Of a stretch of DNA of 64,000 nucleotides, positions 1 to 13,451 are shown piece by piece. A model generated the notes under the pieces. It was given only the letters and a program-made list of their open reading frames with translations. It searched no databases and was not told the DNA's origin. The position numbers and the translations under genes were made by a program. Source of the DNA: Spinellus fusiger (Eukaryota; Mucoromycota; Mucoromycetes; Mucorales; Phycomycetaceae); assembly GCA_025094145.1 (NCBI GenBank), contig JALLLS010000049.1:210220-274219 (forward strand). Reading direction: 5' to 3'. How positions within the stretch are numbered: position 1 is the first letter of the stretch; the number at the start of each line of letters is the position of its first letter.

Positions 1-3000
1 ACTAGCATTATTAATAACAAAAAGGAGCCTCGAAATAATTCACCATACCATTGAAATGTAATATTTAATAAAAATATTTAGTCCAAGATCCCATGAAGAT
101 ACTCTATGAAGCCCAGTTCAAGCTTTGAGAGTGCGAGCTTTCCATTAGAATTATGCCATCTTCTAAATCTCTAGGGTATTCTTATATTATGACAAAAAGA
201 AATATTATTTCCTTTCAGATTGATTAATTTATTAAAATATCACTTTTCCTTCACCAACAAAACTTCTTAGTAACTTCATATCCTTAATATCAAGTCTCTC
301 CTTTTTTTAGTATGTTCTATTACAGTCTTTAAGCAGTCTTCTTTTTTTTATATTTACAATACAAGAAGCAGTGTTGAACCTCATATTGAAAAATAGTAAC
401 AGTCTCTATTTGATTGGGATTGTTAATAATGACTATTTATTTGTTTTTAAAAAAAAGACATTGTGATTAATATCTGAGAGGTGACCTATATCATAATTGA
501 CTAATTCATGGTCTTTCTTTAATTGGTAATAAAGCAAACAAATGCTAATATATTTATTTTATGGGAATACAGCGGTTGTAAAATAAAATAAAAATGTCCA
601 AGTTATTTAATTTTGAAAGTGTAAGGTTACAACCTCAAGATTACCTGGGTCGCTGAGAGTATCTCTATTTGGAGTTCTAATTGTCACAGAAGAAAGTTTA
701 TCTTTTTTAGTGTCATATTTCCATGCCGACATTAATAATTTTCGGATCTTATTTCTTATCATCATCTATTCATACTCATTGTCCTTCTTTTAGACTTCTT
801 ATGTTCTTAATTATTTTAAACCTATTATTTATTTACACTATTATCATTTTTTACTTATGTATGTATTATTTTATTTGATGCCATTTATGTTTTAAGCTCT
901 GATACGGTGAACATAAAGTCTACTACACCCACGGCAAGAAAAAAAGATGTAAAAAAAGATCTCAAACTATATAGTTAGATGAAACAAATCACAATGTATA
1001 AGGTTTAAAAATTATGCAAAAAATACAAGGTTTCTTGTGATTTAAAGGTAATTTTCAGCCAAATCATAATATTTATAGATAAACGATATCGCGTCTTACT
1101 TTTATCTGTACGTGCATCTAATTGTATTTGATACACATATAAGACACATTCAGATTATCACCGATAATACGGGCCAAAGAAAACACTAATCCAAAATTAG
1201 ACATTTATATTACTTAAAAGCTGATAGATCTATAGTAAATGAGAAATGTAATCCTGATTTCTTTAGAACATCTCAAAGAATACTACAAGTAAACCATCTA
1301 TTTTTTTAAGATTATAAATAACATCCGTGAATAGAAGCACATGAAATATTTTACAATATTATTGATTATACTTTTTGATAGAAGAAAACTGATACAATTA
1401 ATCATTTTGTTTTTTAATAGAACTATCATATTTTTTTTATTATTCGAAAGGAATAAATTCAATTGATATATCAAAAAGGTGGTTTTAAATGTTACCAGAT
1501 ACGGGTAGAAGCCATCAGTCATGATATACATCAGTGGTGTGATTAACATCTTGCTAACTATTATCAGATCGAAAATTGGTAATACTAGTACAGCATGCAG
1601 TTTGCTATTTGTAAAACATGATTTGCATTCAATCGTTAACACAATGGCTTGTAGCTTTATTACACAGTAATACAGAGTCAGTAGGGCCTTTTAAAAACTC
1701 AAACGATACATCTACTGATTTTCTTTAGATAGATACATAAATCACACTAGATGTAGTATATTATTATTACTTGATTTATGATCTTTATTATCACATATAT
1801 ATACGTGTCTAAAATCAATAATAAATAAATAAATAAAATCATCACAAAGTATGATTATATTATTAAGTATATGAGATATCCAAACTCAATTAACATGATC
1901 GGGGCAAAAGGTCTTGCTTCAATAGAGCAAATACTTATTATCTATATATCATCATTAGTCTTAATATAGTGTGTGGTTAAAATTGGACAGTTTATAAAAT
2001 AGGAAATAAAAAACTAAGAAATACCCCACGTCTCAAATCCTTCCATAGGACATTCTATATAATTAACTTTCTACTTAGATCATATATTTATATTTATATT
2101 ATGGACACTATCATTCCATTAATAAACAATTGATTAAATAAAATAATAATATGTGATGTCAATATTTATTTTTTAATCATTGATTTATATGAAATTAGGA
2201 ACTCTATTTTTTGTATAAAAAAGTTTGTATTTATTGTCTTTAATTAGTTAACCTTGCTTACAGACTAGCTATATTTGTTGTTTTGATTTGTCATGAATTT
2301 TGCCTTCACCTTGTTTTATGTCTGTGTATCAGAAATAGTACTACGCTAGCCTCTCATCATAAACTAGTTCACTTATTATCTTATGTAATACGTAGTTTGT
2401 CTAAATAAAGCGAATGCTCAGGAAACTATTTTAGTATCCAAAATACAGTTGATCTCTTTCCAGCCCCGACTTTCTCTTATTGCTTTTTTTTACAGGCACT
2501 AGCTCCCTGAAAATGATACCTTGAAGTATTTTTGTATTTACCAATAATACTTTATCTGAATATTAATAAATCAATATATCTAGATAATCAGACACAGAGA
2601 TAAAATATATCTTATTTGATAAAATACTGTATTTCTCTCAAATATGAATAACGCCATGTAAAACAAACAATAAAAAGAATATTATTATAATTAAAATAGC
2701 GCATTCTTAGCTTACCGAGATTCTCTATTCCCCGCTAAAAAAGGAAAAGAATTACAACTTGGGTTTATTTTCTCTTTTATTATATCATACAGTTATTATA
2801 TATATTTATAGAGAGGCGTTTAAGATTATATATCCTATGATATTCAAAAAATAATAATCATACAGTCAACTGATGGATGTGATCAATTCAATTATATGTT
2901 TATACTGCTACAAATAAATTGAATGGTAAGTTGATTATCATATTTAAAGCTATCTGATTCATTTATAGCATAAGTAACTTTTAAAATATGTAAAAGATTT

Positions 3001-3490
3001 AAAATATATACAAGCTTTTGAGTTTTGTAAACATTATTCATATATTTTAATGTCAGCACTTCAGTCAAATGATAGCTTATAATTTTATACCTAATAATCA
3101 AAAAAAATTAGACAAATCTTTAAGTAGTGTAATTTCGACACAGTAAGGCTTTTGAATTGTTAACTCGACTATTTCGATCCATTCAAGTATGCTTGTATAA
3201 CTTAAATCATTTGTCTTGAACCAAATATAAAGATATTTCTGGTATCTACTTTCTGTTGTGAGATGTGAGTTTGGAAATGGTATATAAATGAAAAGCCTAC
3301 ACCTCAGAATATTTTGGCTTTTAAGCTGCATTTCCAAGTTTCGTATCGGGAATACTGGTGATACTCTGTTTAAAATAGGGTGCACGATGAAGAATTTCTT
3401 GCCGTTCTTGAAATAACTTTTTATCTTAAATATGTAGTTTACAAATAAATAAATAAATACTAAAAGATTAATCAGTATCAATTATTCTAT
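1..3490. other. A+T-rich stretch without a supportable gene
   Basis: The stretch is very A+T-rich with stops in all frames. The longest open frames (minus strand 1298-1642 and 3098-3481, about 115-127 codons) are rich in Ile, Leu, Asn and Lys, show no motif I recognise and have no convincing splice partners. They could be remnants of decayed mobile DNA, since the next segment is a transposon. I see no RNA gene here. Confidence 0.5.
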
Positions 3491-3786
3491 CTACACACCC
3501 AAAGATTTTTGGGATATATAAGAAAATATTTTGAGAATGAAATCGCAATATTATTATGATTGGCTAATGTGTTTGAAAATGCCTTTTTGCTGTGTAAATG
3601 GTCAATTTCAAACTCTACTTGCCTATTCTAGCAATGACGATTGACTTTGCAATTAAAAAGTATAGAATTGGCTGTAAAGACAAGAAATAGATCAAGAATC
3701 ACCCCAAAATTACAACTCAGTCACTGATTTTCTCTTGACATAATGTGTTATCCTTAAGCCCACACTATTTGCAGTATAGCACTACT

Positions 3787-6748
3787 TAAGAAAGATTTAT
3801 TATAGAACACACTGAATTAACTCTAGTGGTTATTGTACAAAAGGAAGAGCCAAATTTGTTTACATTAAGAGAGTCATGACCATCCATTGATTGAATGTCC
3901 ATGACTTCAACAACCACATCATTGAGAAATACCTCAATAGCGATGCTTAATCGGAAGATAACATTATTTCCAATGCTATCCTTTTGACCCAAGACAAAAA
4001 GAGAGTGGGAGTTAGGACTTCCTACAACCAAAACCAGGTGTTGTGGGTGGTTAGGTGAAGTTTGACCAGAGGCAATTTGGAAGTTGTATGGCACAATGGT
4101 GACCGTATTCCTCTTTCTATCAATGGCATCGATTTTACCAAAGACTGGTAAAATATCAGAAGAGAAAGAAAGGAGACTAGCCAGACCAACAAAAATTCTT
4201 TTGAAGCTGCTGTTGTTGTCAGCAAGCTCACGAGAGATGGTGAGAGGGCAGAACTGTTTTACCTCGGCACTAGCAGTAAAGATACTACTGTAGCATGGTA
4301 CTTATCAGTACCCACCTTGAAAAATGTGTGTCGAGATACACTTCTTTCCAAAAGACATAGAAATATCCCAAGAAGGTGACTTCCTGTTGGTATAAAGTAT
4401 GTGTTCTAGGATGAACTTGTTGAACTGTTCTCCTCTCTCTGTTTCGTAATGAACAGGTGAACCAAAATGCAAGCTATCTTCGTACATGTAGTGAAGAAGA
4501 TGCATATTTAGGGTGCTATTAATTGTCTTCTTCCTTGAAGATACATTAGGAGCTGACAATGTATCATATTGAATGATAGCAGCAATCAACTCTTTCGTGG
4601 CAGATTTCACCTTATCAACATAAATGTCCAAACATGCCTCAATATTCTGCATGTAAAGAAGAGACACAGGTGATTTAAGCTTTAAAAAATAATCAAGAAT
4701 GATTGCTTTCGAGTTTTTATTTATGATGAGTCTTCTCTGAGTCAGACCATACAGAATAGTGGGCATCTGCTGGATGATGATTTTGAAATCTCTTCCAATA
4801 TAAGACTCACACAGGCGAAACGGGGTATTATGCTTCCTTGTGAAGGCTTTTGAATTGTAGTTGAGTCTCTCTTCCAAGCACCTTACTTCTTTCTCAGCGT
4901 AAAATGGCACCATACCAATCACAAGGTTTTTAGCAACACCAAGAAGGATGGTGTGGAGTATCTCAACAAGACAATCCTTAGTTGGATCCCATGACTGGAG
5001 AGACAAGAGAGCTTCACCACCAGTCAGCTTGTAGCCAGTACTGGTGTTACTTCTAAGACGAGTATTGTTGGGGTTGCTGTTACAATACTGGTACATCTCC
5101 ATAAGATTCTCTATCTTTCCTGCGTGAGCATCGTCATCTACACTCTTTTGTCTTACTGCTGTTTTTGTACTATTGTCAACCCAGTAACACTCTCTACAAG
5201 GCAGCTTAGCTTTAGCACCAAGACTACATGCCACGACCGCATGCATAGGGTTATCTGCCATGATAAAGCGCACCACTCCAACAACAAGAGTAGGTTCACC
5301 AAACTCAACGTCAAACATTTCCACGACTTGCTCTAATGACTCGAGGTTCTTCACAAGCTCTGGGAGCATATTCGATATCGAGAGCTTGTTGCTGGTACAA
5401 ATAAAGAACATACTCTCAACCTTGCACTGTTTTTTAAATGGCATTGCTGCAAGGGACATCACGCAACTCTCGAATTTATTCCACTTTTTGGTGGTATTGC
5501 CACTGGTATCATCTAAGAACAAGTTTAGAGATACAACCTTTACTGGAATAAACTGTCTGTTGGGGCTGTTGGTACTCGTAGAATTTTTTTTTTGAGTGGT
5601 TGATAGGTATTGGAGTTGATGTGGGAGTTGTTGGAAAGTCAAATGTCTTTCACAATGTCTAGAATGACAATGCTAATGACAGAAGATAAACCAATTGCTT
5701 CTTCATAGGCCTCAGCCATCAACCTACCACTTGATGTGAAGGAGGCGAGCTTGTAGGTTGAAGTCACACCTACAACAGAAGAGTCATACACTAAATCTCC
5801 CACCCAGAGATCGATAGAGATGCTATTGATGGCAACATTTATCATAGAATATTGGAAGAGAGATTATGTTTTCCATTTCTCCCCTTGTTGTAGCGAAACA
5901 CTCCTGCTTGGTGTTCTGTATGGCAAGGCAGAAAGTATTGGTGTTTTGAAAGGGTTGGCCATAAGGAGCTTTAGATGTTCAGAAGGATTATTCATGGAGA
6001 ACTCATGAACAACTGTTTCTGGGGCCGGGGCCATGCACTTCTTTACTATAGCAACCTGGTGGGTGGTAGTAGGGAACTTGGGAACATTGTTCTTTGCTCT
6101 CTTGTTGAGATTAAGAACCCTGTTCAAGGCAGGGACTTTTTCTTGAGGATTGGAAAGACAAACATCCCTCACATCTTTACATAAGGTAATGATATCTCCT
6201 GCAAATCTTCTTGAGATATATTCTTAATTCTCAGTGAATAAACAATGTATGATCATTTCTAACTTTTTAAAATAAAAATAAAAATAAAAATAAAAATAAA
6301 AAGGGGGGACATACCATCCACAGAGGTAGCCTCATCAAATGTGTTGCTGTTGCTGTTGAATTGATCTTCTACAGCAGCCCAAAGAGGTTCTTTTTCAAGC
6401 ACTTCATCAACTTCCGTGATGATCTCCTGGTCGTCATCACTCTCTTCTTCTACACGGAAGACTGTGGTGATAGCGGGGAGATGTCTGTGAATAATAGCAG
6501 TGAAACATCATTAGTCTGGTTCTTATTATTCTATGCATCTATTCCTACAATAAATACCGAGAAGAAGACTCAGCCATGGAGCTATTCAAAGTAGAGAATG
6601 AGCAACATTACTTTTAGACTTGAGATTAATCTTACATGTTATGGGTGGCAGTGTGTTCTTTCATAATTTTTTTAGTTTAAAATGTCTTCTGGCAGACATT
6701 ACAGGTGAGGATTTCATTTTTCTTGAATCTGAAGCTAGTGAAAGACAT
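3787..6748 (-). pseudogene. Plavaka-type transposase pseudogene with N-terminal C2H2 zinc finger
   Basis: Reading on the minus strand, a start at 6748 leads into a C2H2 finger: two Cys in CNVC, then His-x3-His about 12 residues later. A TAA stop at 6677-6679 falls inside the finger. Further down, 6172-5864 encodes a transposase segment with the LQQGEKW motif, 5845-5639 continues it, and 5642-4305 is a 445-codon open block. That block contains LDDTSGN...KKWNK, a CxxC-type element (PCRECYW) and a late LEHILYTNRKSPSWDI motif, as in fungal Plavaka transposases. 4231-3787 holds frame-shifted C-terminal remnants. At least one internal stop and several frame changes argue against function, although the 445-codon block is intact. 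The zinc finger and core are family knowledge; the decay is seen directly. Confidence 0.75.
6268..6303. repeat. (AAAAT)n microsatellite inside the Plavaka copy
   Basis: About seven tandem AAAAT pentamers interrupt the transposase pseudogene between its N-terminal zinc finger region and the LQQGEKW segment. Confidence 0.8.
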
Positions 6749-7420
6749 GGTAAATGAGATTTCAATGAAAGTTAGAAAGAGAATGAGTTGTTTGACTCGT
6801 GAATTTTGACTTAATAAATTATTGGAAAGTGAAGGCTAAAGTGATACATCACCAAAATAAAAATATTTTTTATTCTTTGGTCTGTTATTTTTTTTATCTC
6901 TCACACTGTACATACAACTTAATACCTAATTAGTTGTCATGATGAGCATAACTTAGCAAGGTAATGTGTTATTATTAACTATATTATTATTAGCTACATT
7001 ATTATAATAAACAATTTTATTCATAATGTCGTCTTTGGGTTTTTAGTCCAAAGGTATACGGAGCATTAGAAAGTGAAGTTAAACCCCCCTTTTTATTGAA
7101 TAGAATGACTATGTCTTTTATACTTTTTCTAATGGTATAGATTCAAGGGTTAACTATCGAAATACTATGAACTATCGACATCCCTTGATATTCAATAGAG
7201 TGATTTTTCCAATTATGGGAAAAGTCTTCACGACAATAAACAATATATTTTTATTGATAATACAATTTGATATTGAGATATTCAATAAAAAGAAATAACA
7301 ATTTGGATATCTACAGACCTTTTGTTTTTAAACATCGTTCCATAGAAGGTGCGTTTTTTTTTCGAACGTAAAAGGAAAAATATGTCACTGATTAAAAACC
7401 AGAAAAAAATTGTTTAATAT

Positions 7421-8515
7421 ATTAAACAAAGGTAGTACTAGTCTGTAATACATATTGTCTTAATGTAATTTGAATTAGATATTGTCCTTAAAGTGTCAAT
7501 AGTATTTATTTATTTACTTTATGGTCGTTCATCTGTTTATTTATCTACAGCTAAAGATGACTATAAAGAGAGAGAGAGATGCTAGTAAACTAGTAATTTC
7601 TCTCACCATAAAGATAACAGTAGTCTATAGTGTTAGGCAATTACTTATTTTTTATCTACAGAATATATTAGATATCATCTTTTCTGTCCCTTATAGATTA
7701 TTCTGATGCTATTTATTAGTGTCTATTCTGCAAATTAAATTCACAAGAACAGAAGTAAAAATAAAATAATTCATTGGCAGAGTCTAATTGCTAACAATGA
7801 GAATGGATTCTATTTATTTTAGTGATTAAACTTGACCTTATCATTGGTATTAAAGTCAATCTAGATAGGATTTTTTTCAGATTCCATTATTCATTATTCG
7901 TGAGATTTAATAATATTGTCTTTTGAGATATTATTGTCTGACTTGTAATAGACATGGCACTAAAGAATAAAGCAAACATCGGATTTGTAATAATGTGCAG
8001 TGCATGGACTCATGCAACTGTCTATTCTTCTACACGAATTGGGTCTGTTTGGGCGTGTGTAACTACTCAGAGATAACAATGAGATTTTATATTCAAATGG
8101 ATAGAACTGAGTTTTCACACTCGCCTTAACATTTCTCCAGTATCACATAAGTAATCTTAGAAAATAAACAAATATTATTCGCAGTTAAAATAGGAAAAAT
8201 GCAATATTTTAGAAGGAGACCTTATTATGACCAATTGTATTGACATAATAGTTTTAATTCTATATGACACATATCTCAGAATGAATCACATAAAATTCAA
8301 ATGCAGAATCTTCCGTATATCCTAAAACCGTTAGTTTATGTCAAATAGAAGGATCGCTATACTCCTGTCTTTAATAAATGTAAGGTTTTTCTTTCTTTCT
8401 ATCTCTCTATTTTAAGCTCAGAGATAAAAGTGTGACGTGAATTTACTATAGATCAAAGTGTATATTTCTGCTCTTCTTTCTTGGCTTGAACTTGCTCATC
8501 ACTGCGACCATCAGT
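7421..8515. other. A+T-rich intergenic DNA upstream of the Zn2Cys6 gene
   Basis: No gene is supported here. Short open frames are compositional. The final few hundred bases probably hold the promoter of the transcription factor that starts at 8516, but I see no unambiguous TATA element. Confidence 0.4.
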
Positions 8516-11500
8516 ATGAACTCCTTTCAAACCAGTCCTCAAGACAACTTTCTTCCAGCCATGAAGCCTTCTCAGAGAGAGAACAGCAGTACCAGCGAAT
8601 CGAAAAGACTCCGAATAACCCGCGCCTGGTAATACTTTATCCATATTTATTATGAATGCTTACCTTTTCGTTGTGAATAGCGACTTCTGCCGCCGTAAAA
8701 AAGTCAAGTGCTATCTAACTTCAGGAGAAAGATGTACAAACTGCCTGACCTACAATGTCTCTTGTGAATTCAATCTTGGGTAAGAAAGATCATCCGATGC
8801 AAAACTCATGTTACTAAACTTTCCCTTTTCTCCTTCTTCTTCAATTTTTGCCTTGACAGTGCCAAGAAAAGAGGACCACCAAAAGGGTAATTTAATATGA
8901 GTGCATTAAGAAAACTCACACCTATTTCTCGGTTAGATACATCGATGCTCTTGAGAAACGACTGAGAAAGTTGGAAGATACTTTGATTAGGTCAACAGAG
9001 ACAAATCAGCCCCAATCCCAACCTCTATCGTTAGCTTTGTCATCACCTTCGACCAAACCAAACTCACCTACGACTCAAATGGCGTCACCACTTAGCCCTA
9101 AAGATAGCCCTGTAGACACCAGAATATTGACAGGGGAAGAACCCACCACTATGAAAAGCACCACAGAATCATCCAAAAAAATATCCGATATCTCATCAGA
9201 TCGGGTCCAATACTTGGGAGATCTTTCGAGTCTTCAGTTCTTCTCTAGTAAAATGCAATTGGAGGGACGGTACTCAGATTTATGGGGGAAGAGAAGCACA
9301 TAAGAAAGTTTGGTAAACAAGTAGTATTGGTCGAAAACAGCGCAGACTCCATCGATACAACGACATCTCTAAACCAACCTCAGTCTAAAAGTGACATTTA
9401 CCATTGGATTTTCTCAGTGACTGGAGTGGATCGTTATACCTGTGACCGTTTGTTGAAGATGTAAGTTTCCCATAAAGTATAGTGTTATTGAATGAATGGA
9501 ACAGCTATTTTGCCAATATCCATCTTGTTCTGCCTGTAGTGGACAAGGCAAAGTTCCTTCGACAGTACCGTAATCAAGAAAAGGATTTTCCGTGTGCTGA
9601 TGTTCTTAATGCGATGTTGGGAGCAGCAGCCCGCTTTGTGGAGTCTGAGGCACAGATACAAAAGAACAACAGCACCACGACCAGCAGCACCACTACTAAT
9701 AGCAAATCTTCTGAAGCTGCATGGGATGTGCCCATCGGGTGGTCAGATCAATTCTTTGATAAAGCACGGTCATTAGTCTCTTCTTCGGCCTCCTACCCTA
9801 ACCTTTCTAAAGTACAAGCGGCTATTTTAATCCACAATCATAGTGGCAATATTGATTCCAAATCCTCTGCTTGCTGGATTATGGGTGGACTAGTAAGCAT
9901 GCCATTCATTGGGTCTGATGGAATTGCTAATCTTATATACATTAGGCAATTCGACTTGTAAGCCTATAGACGCCTCTCCTCATCGAGTGATTGACGTATT
10001 TTGTAGGCACAGGCGCTTGGACTCAATAGAAACTGTGAAGAGTGGGATATCTCAGAAAGTGAGAAACAAACCCGCAAAAGACTATGGTGGTCAATGTACA
10101 TAACAGACAGATTCCACTCTGCATCGCTTGGTAGACCCATTAGTATTCGTGACGAGGTAAATCCTTTCTATTCTAAACATTCATCTTTCTATCTGTGTGG
10201 CTATTGACAGAATACACAGGACAATGATGTTGGTTATCCTGATGCCACAGTGAGTTGGAGAGAAATCCTAGATGAACCAGAAGATTTGGAGGGACAAAAC
10301 ATTGCTCGATTTCCTTCTGCCACCTATCGACCCTCCACTATTGATGGGCGAGTGGAACTCTACCAACTATTTCTTCAGCTGGTAAAACTCTCTGAAACAC
10401 TAGGTCGTATTTTACAGGGCCTGTATACACCCAAAGCCCAGAAAGTCAGTTACCACCATGGTAGCGATGCCATTGTCACTATGCTCGATCATGAGTTGAC
10501 AGAATGGAGACTTGCTTATCCAAAGGCACTTGAGAATTCAAATTTCCGTGATTTTAATGAAGATGGTTACTATGCACCCGTATCAGGTAAGCTAAACAAG
10601 AAGAAACACTGATTGATAAAGACAGCATCTATACGTCTATGCTATTTTACTCTGTTGATTCTGCTCCATCGACCTTTTATCGAACGTACTTCTTTCTGCA
10701 AGTCAAAGAAGAAGCCTGCCTACTCGTCATTTAGTATTGGTACAAGTGCAGCAACCAGAGGCATTCGTATTGCTTCTCAAATGAAAATGAGAGACTTTCT
10801 TATGTTCCCTTATTCCTTTGGTCTTTATCCTGTTCTCCAATGCTGTCTTATTCACATGTACAATACCAAGAATCCAGACCCAAACATTTCTGCATTAGCC
10901 AAAGCTGATCTTACTCTGGGGATCCAACTTGTGGATAGTTTACAGGAGATGTCGAGTTCAGCGCGCCGTTTGCATGGATTATTGACTGTCATTATGAGCA
11001 ACAAAGATATTTCTATTGAGCCAGGCTTAGAAACCAACAGCAATAAGAAAGACACTACTACCACTAATGCCAATGCTGCTACTGCTACTGTTACTGCTAC
11101 TGCTACTGCTACTGCCACCACCACCACTACCACCACCACCACTGATTCTACTTCTAGTTCTACTGATGCTATATCCACTATAGAAATACCAGGGACAAGA
11201 GTAAATTCTCATATTACTAAACCCTCTTCTATGCATTCTCCATGGTCTTCTGTTCATTCTAATCATCCTACTCAATCCATCAACCCTTCTCATTTACAAG
11301 CATCACAGACTTCTCAGCATTCCAACTCATCATTCACAAACACCCGATTCCTCTCCCAACCATTGTCAGATAATATGGTCACTCCATATGAGACTTACTC
11401 TACTCCTTCACCCACTGGAACAAAAGAAGCATTTACACTCAAACAATTTGGCTTTACTGTAGCAGACAACTCTGGTCAGCAAAACGACGTGACTCAGGAC

Positions 11501-11830
11501 GTACCCCTTTTCTCTGATATTGATGGTCTGCCCTTTTTCTTAAACTGCTCTTCTGCTTATGAACAACCCACCCAGTCTCTAGACATACAAATCCCCATCA
11601 GACCCATCAACCTACTCTCTTCGGATATTTCATCCATGAACGATGATATTCTCTCTGGATCAATGTCTGTCAACTCTACCTTGACAAGCGAACAGGATTT
11701 ATCCAGCATGGTATTCCGAAACAACCCAAACAATCCGTTCTGGGATATTCCTTCTTCCATGGATTGGACAGAGTGGAATCAATGGAACCAGCGGTCTCAA
11801 GGCTCTGTTACATGGCTTCCTTTAGGTTAA
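8516..11830 (+). CDS. Zn2Cys6 fungal-specific transcription factor (with one apparent frameshift)
   Basis: Proposed exons: 8516-8628, 8681-8779, 8860-8886, 8937-9460, 9505-9892, 9946-9957, 10007-10156, 10211-10586, 10626-11830. The N-terminus has a binuclear cluster assembled over an intron: RACDFCRRKKVKC, then CTNC and a last Cys in VSCEF. Next comes the basic linker AKKRGPPKGY and a short coiled coil (ALEKRLRKLEDTL). The middle matches the fungal-specific domain: YFANIHLVLPV, then the typical RKRLWWSMYITDR helix and LGRP. The C-terminal 400 residues include Thr/Ala repeats and a Ser/Asn-rich, probably activating tail. Exon phases agree everywhere except exon 4, where one base is missing at the G run 9284-9288. 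The target genes are unknown. It belongs to the broad Gal4/XlnR type, a nuclear DNA-binding regulator of about 964 residues if the frame is continuous. Confidence 0.85.
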
Positions 11831-12643
11831 ACTCACTGACTCACCCCAAAAGAAAAAGAAAAAGAAAAAAAGAAAGAAAGAAAAAACCCACTTGGTCATT
11901 TAGGCTGAATGATGTTCAACCCACGTCCAAGAACTGTTACTTAGTCTACATGCTTACAAAAAAGGTGCTATAGATTAGCATTGAGAAAGTATGGTTAGCT
12001 ATAGCCTGTATAATTCAACTCTATCCTTTTACCTTATGAATATCATCAAGAAGAATGAATATTTTGTACTTTTCAACATGCTATGTTATTTTTCATATAA
12101 AGAATAAAGCATTAGAAAACTCCTAGACTTGACCAAAGAGAGAAAAAAAGAAAAAGAAAAAGAAAAAGAAAAAAGGGGAAAAAAGATTGTTTATGAGTAG
12201 AATACGCATGAGTTTTAATGCAATCGAATAAGCTGTAGGGTGGGGTGTTCTAATAATGTCTAATGATGTCTAATAATGTCTAATAATGTCTAACAATGTC
12301 TAACAATGTCTAATACACCTAGATAAAATCTGATAAACTCTAGATAAGATGAGCCTCAGTAAAAGGTGATCATTTCTAAACTATAAGTTATCCTAAAAAT
12401 AAATTCAATTGCAATAGATTATCAAAGAGACCACCAAGGACATGGAGAAATGCATACTCATACAATAGAACACCCCTCATCCACATGCAATGTACAGGGC
12501 ATAAATGAGAATGACCATGGAAGAATGACTAGCACTTAACATAAGCAATAGCCCTATTTTTGCCCCTCCTTCTCCTCCTTCTTCTCCTCGTCCTCGTCCT
12601 CCATATGGGTTTCTTGTGGATTCCTTATCTGCCCACACATTGG
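11831..12643. other. Intergenic region between convergent genes
   Basis: This is the 3' to 3' gap between the transcription factor and the cyclin. It contains purine (A/G) tracts near 11850-11885 and 12140-12185, plus a 10-bp tandem repeat. No gene is seen. Confidence 0.6.
12251..12310. repeat. 10-bp tandem repeat, six units
   Basis: Six consecutive copies of TAATAATGTC, with single-base variants TAATGATGTC and TAACAATGTC. Confidence 0.9.
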
Positions 12644-13451
12644 CTACAACAACAGATCTTGACGGTGTCTTGTAAGATAAGCCTGGACTTCTCCTGAATC
12701 CACCCAGCAGCGGTACCGAATAAGCTTCAGAAAGGAACGCTCAAGCTGGTTCACCTGTTGACAGGTATAAATTCCACTGATCTCAGCCATAAGTCCATTG
12801 GTCAACCAACAGGGTTTGTCTTCATCGGCACACAAAAGATTGGCGTTGCCTGTCTGTTGATAGGTGGCCCACTGAGTCCCATGCAGGAATTTAGAGGCAG
12901 TGAGGAGAGAAGCAATAAAAATACGGTGGGCTGTATCTACTTGAGCCCTTTTAGTCTGCTGCTGTCATTGCCACTGAAGAAAAAGAAAAGAAAAAAAAGA
13001 AAAAAAAAGAAAAAAGAAAAGAATCTTACCTTGGTTGCCCACTGCTTTCTTGGGAAGGGCCTGTTGACATCGCTCCACATAGATCAGAGCCACCACGGCA
13101 ATGTGGCAGGAGATCCGTGCCTCAAGAGTGACTCTATGGATGAAGTAGAGCAGTTCGGGTGCTGTACGTTGATTCCTTGAGGAATAGCGGACAGGCAATA
13201 AGTCTCCCATGGTCAATGCAAAGAAGTCTAACAGAGATCAGGACACAGAGAGCTGCTACTGTCAGTAAATGGGATAGGCATCCTAGTGTGTCTTTTCTTC
13301 TTCTTTCTTCTTTTTGGTTTTGCTTACCAATAAGAATACTAGGAAGAGGCCGGACTGTTGTGGGTGTGTAGAGAGGAGATCGACTGCCTTTGTGGGTGTG
13401 GGTGCAGGTGGAGAGATGTGTGACTGGACTAGTCAGCATAATATCTATCAT
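12644..13451 (-). CDS. Cyclin (N-terminal cyclin-box protein)
   Basis: Exons on the minus strand: 13451-13328, 13227-13030, 12939-12644; phases agree and give about 205 residues. The cyclin box starts around residue 55 and contains LLYFIHRVTLEAR, then the helix with VALIYVERC. The third exon has the hallmark RIFIASLLTASKFL (helix 3) and ends with LERSFLKLIRYRCWVD. These match fungal cyclins that bind a CDK partner, the PHO80/PCL-like or generic cyclin_N class; the subclass cannot be settled. The short acidic tail after LTRHRQDLLL suggests a complete, compact protein. The first 45 residues are Thr/His-rich with no motif. The second intron uses an acceptor (CTCAAG/TA) chosen by phase and by the conserved continuation, so it is the least certain junction. 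Confidence 0.75.

Larger units (their letters stand above)
3492..7420 (-). mobile_element. Decayed Plavaka-type (CACTA-related) DNA transposon
   Basis: The left end begins with CTACACACC at 3491, then AAAGATTTTTGGGATATA. The same terminus occurs at 18367. The right end (about 7340-7420) is recognised by colinearity with the right end of the second copy, although its terminal repeat is mutated to a CCAGAAAAAAATTG-like form. Homology to the second copy covers about 3510-4010, 6785-7025 and 7235-7400. The interior carries a minus-strand transposase pseudogene. The exact right border and target duplication could not be fixed. Family assignment rests on the transposase protein. Confidence 0.8.

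Noticed and set aside
9461..9477. 17-nt intron in the transcription factor
   Set aside because: Too short. The acceptor at 9504 gives a 44-nt intron and the expected KIYFANIH junction.
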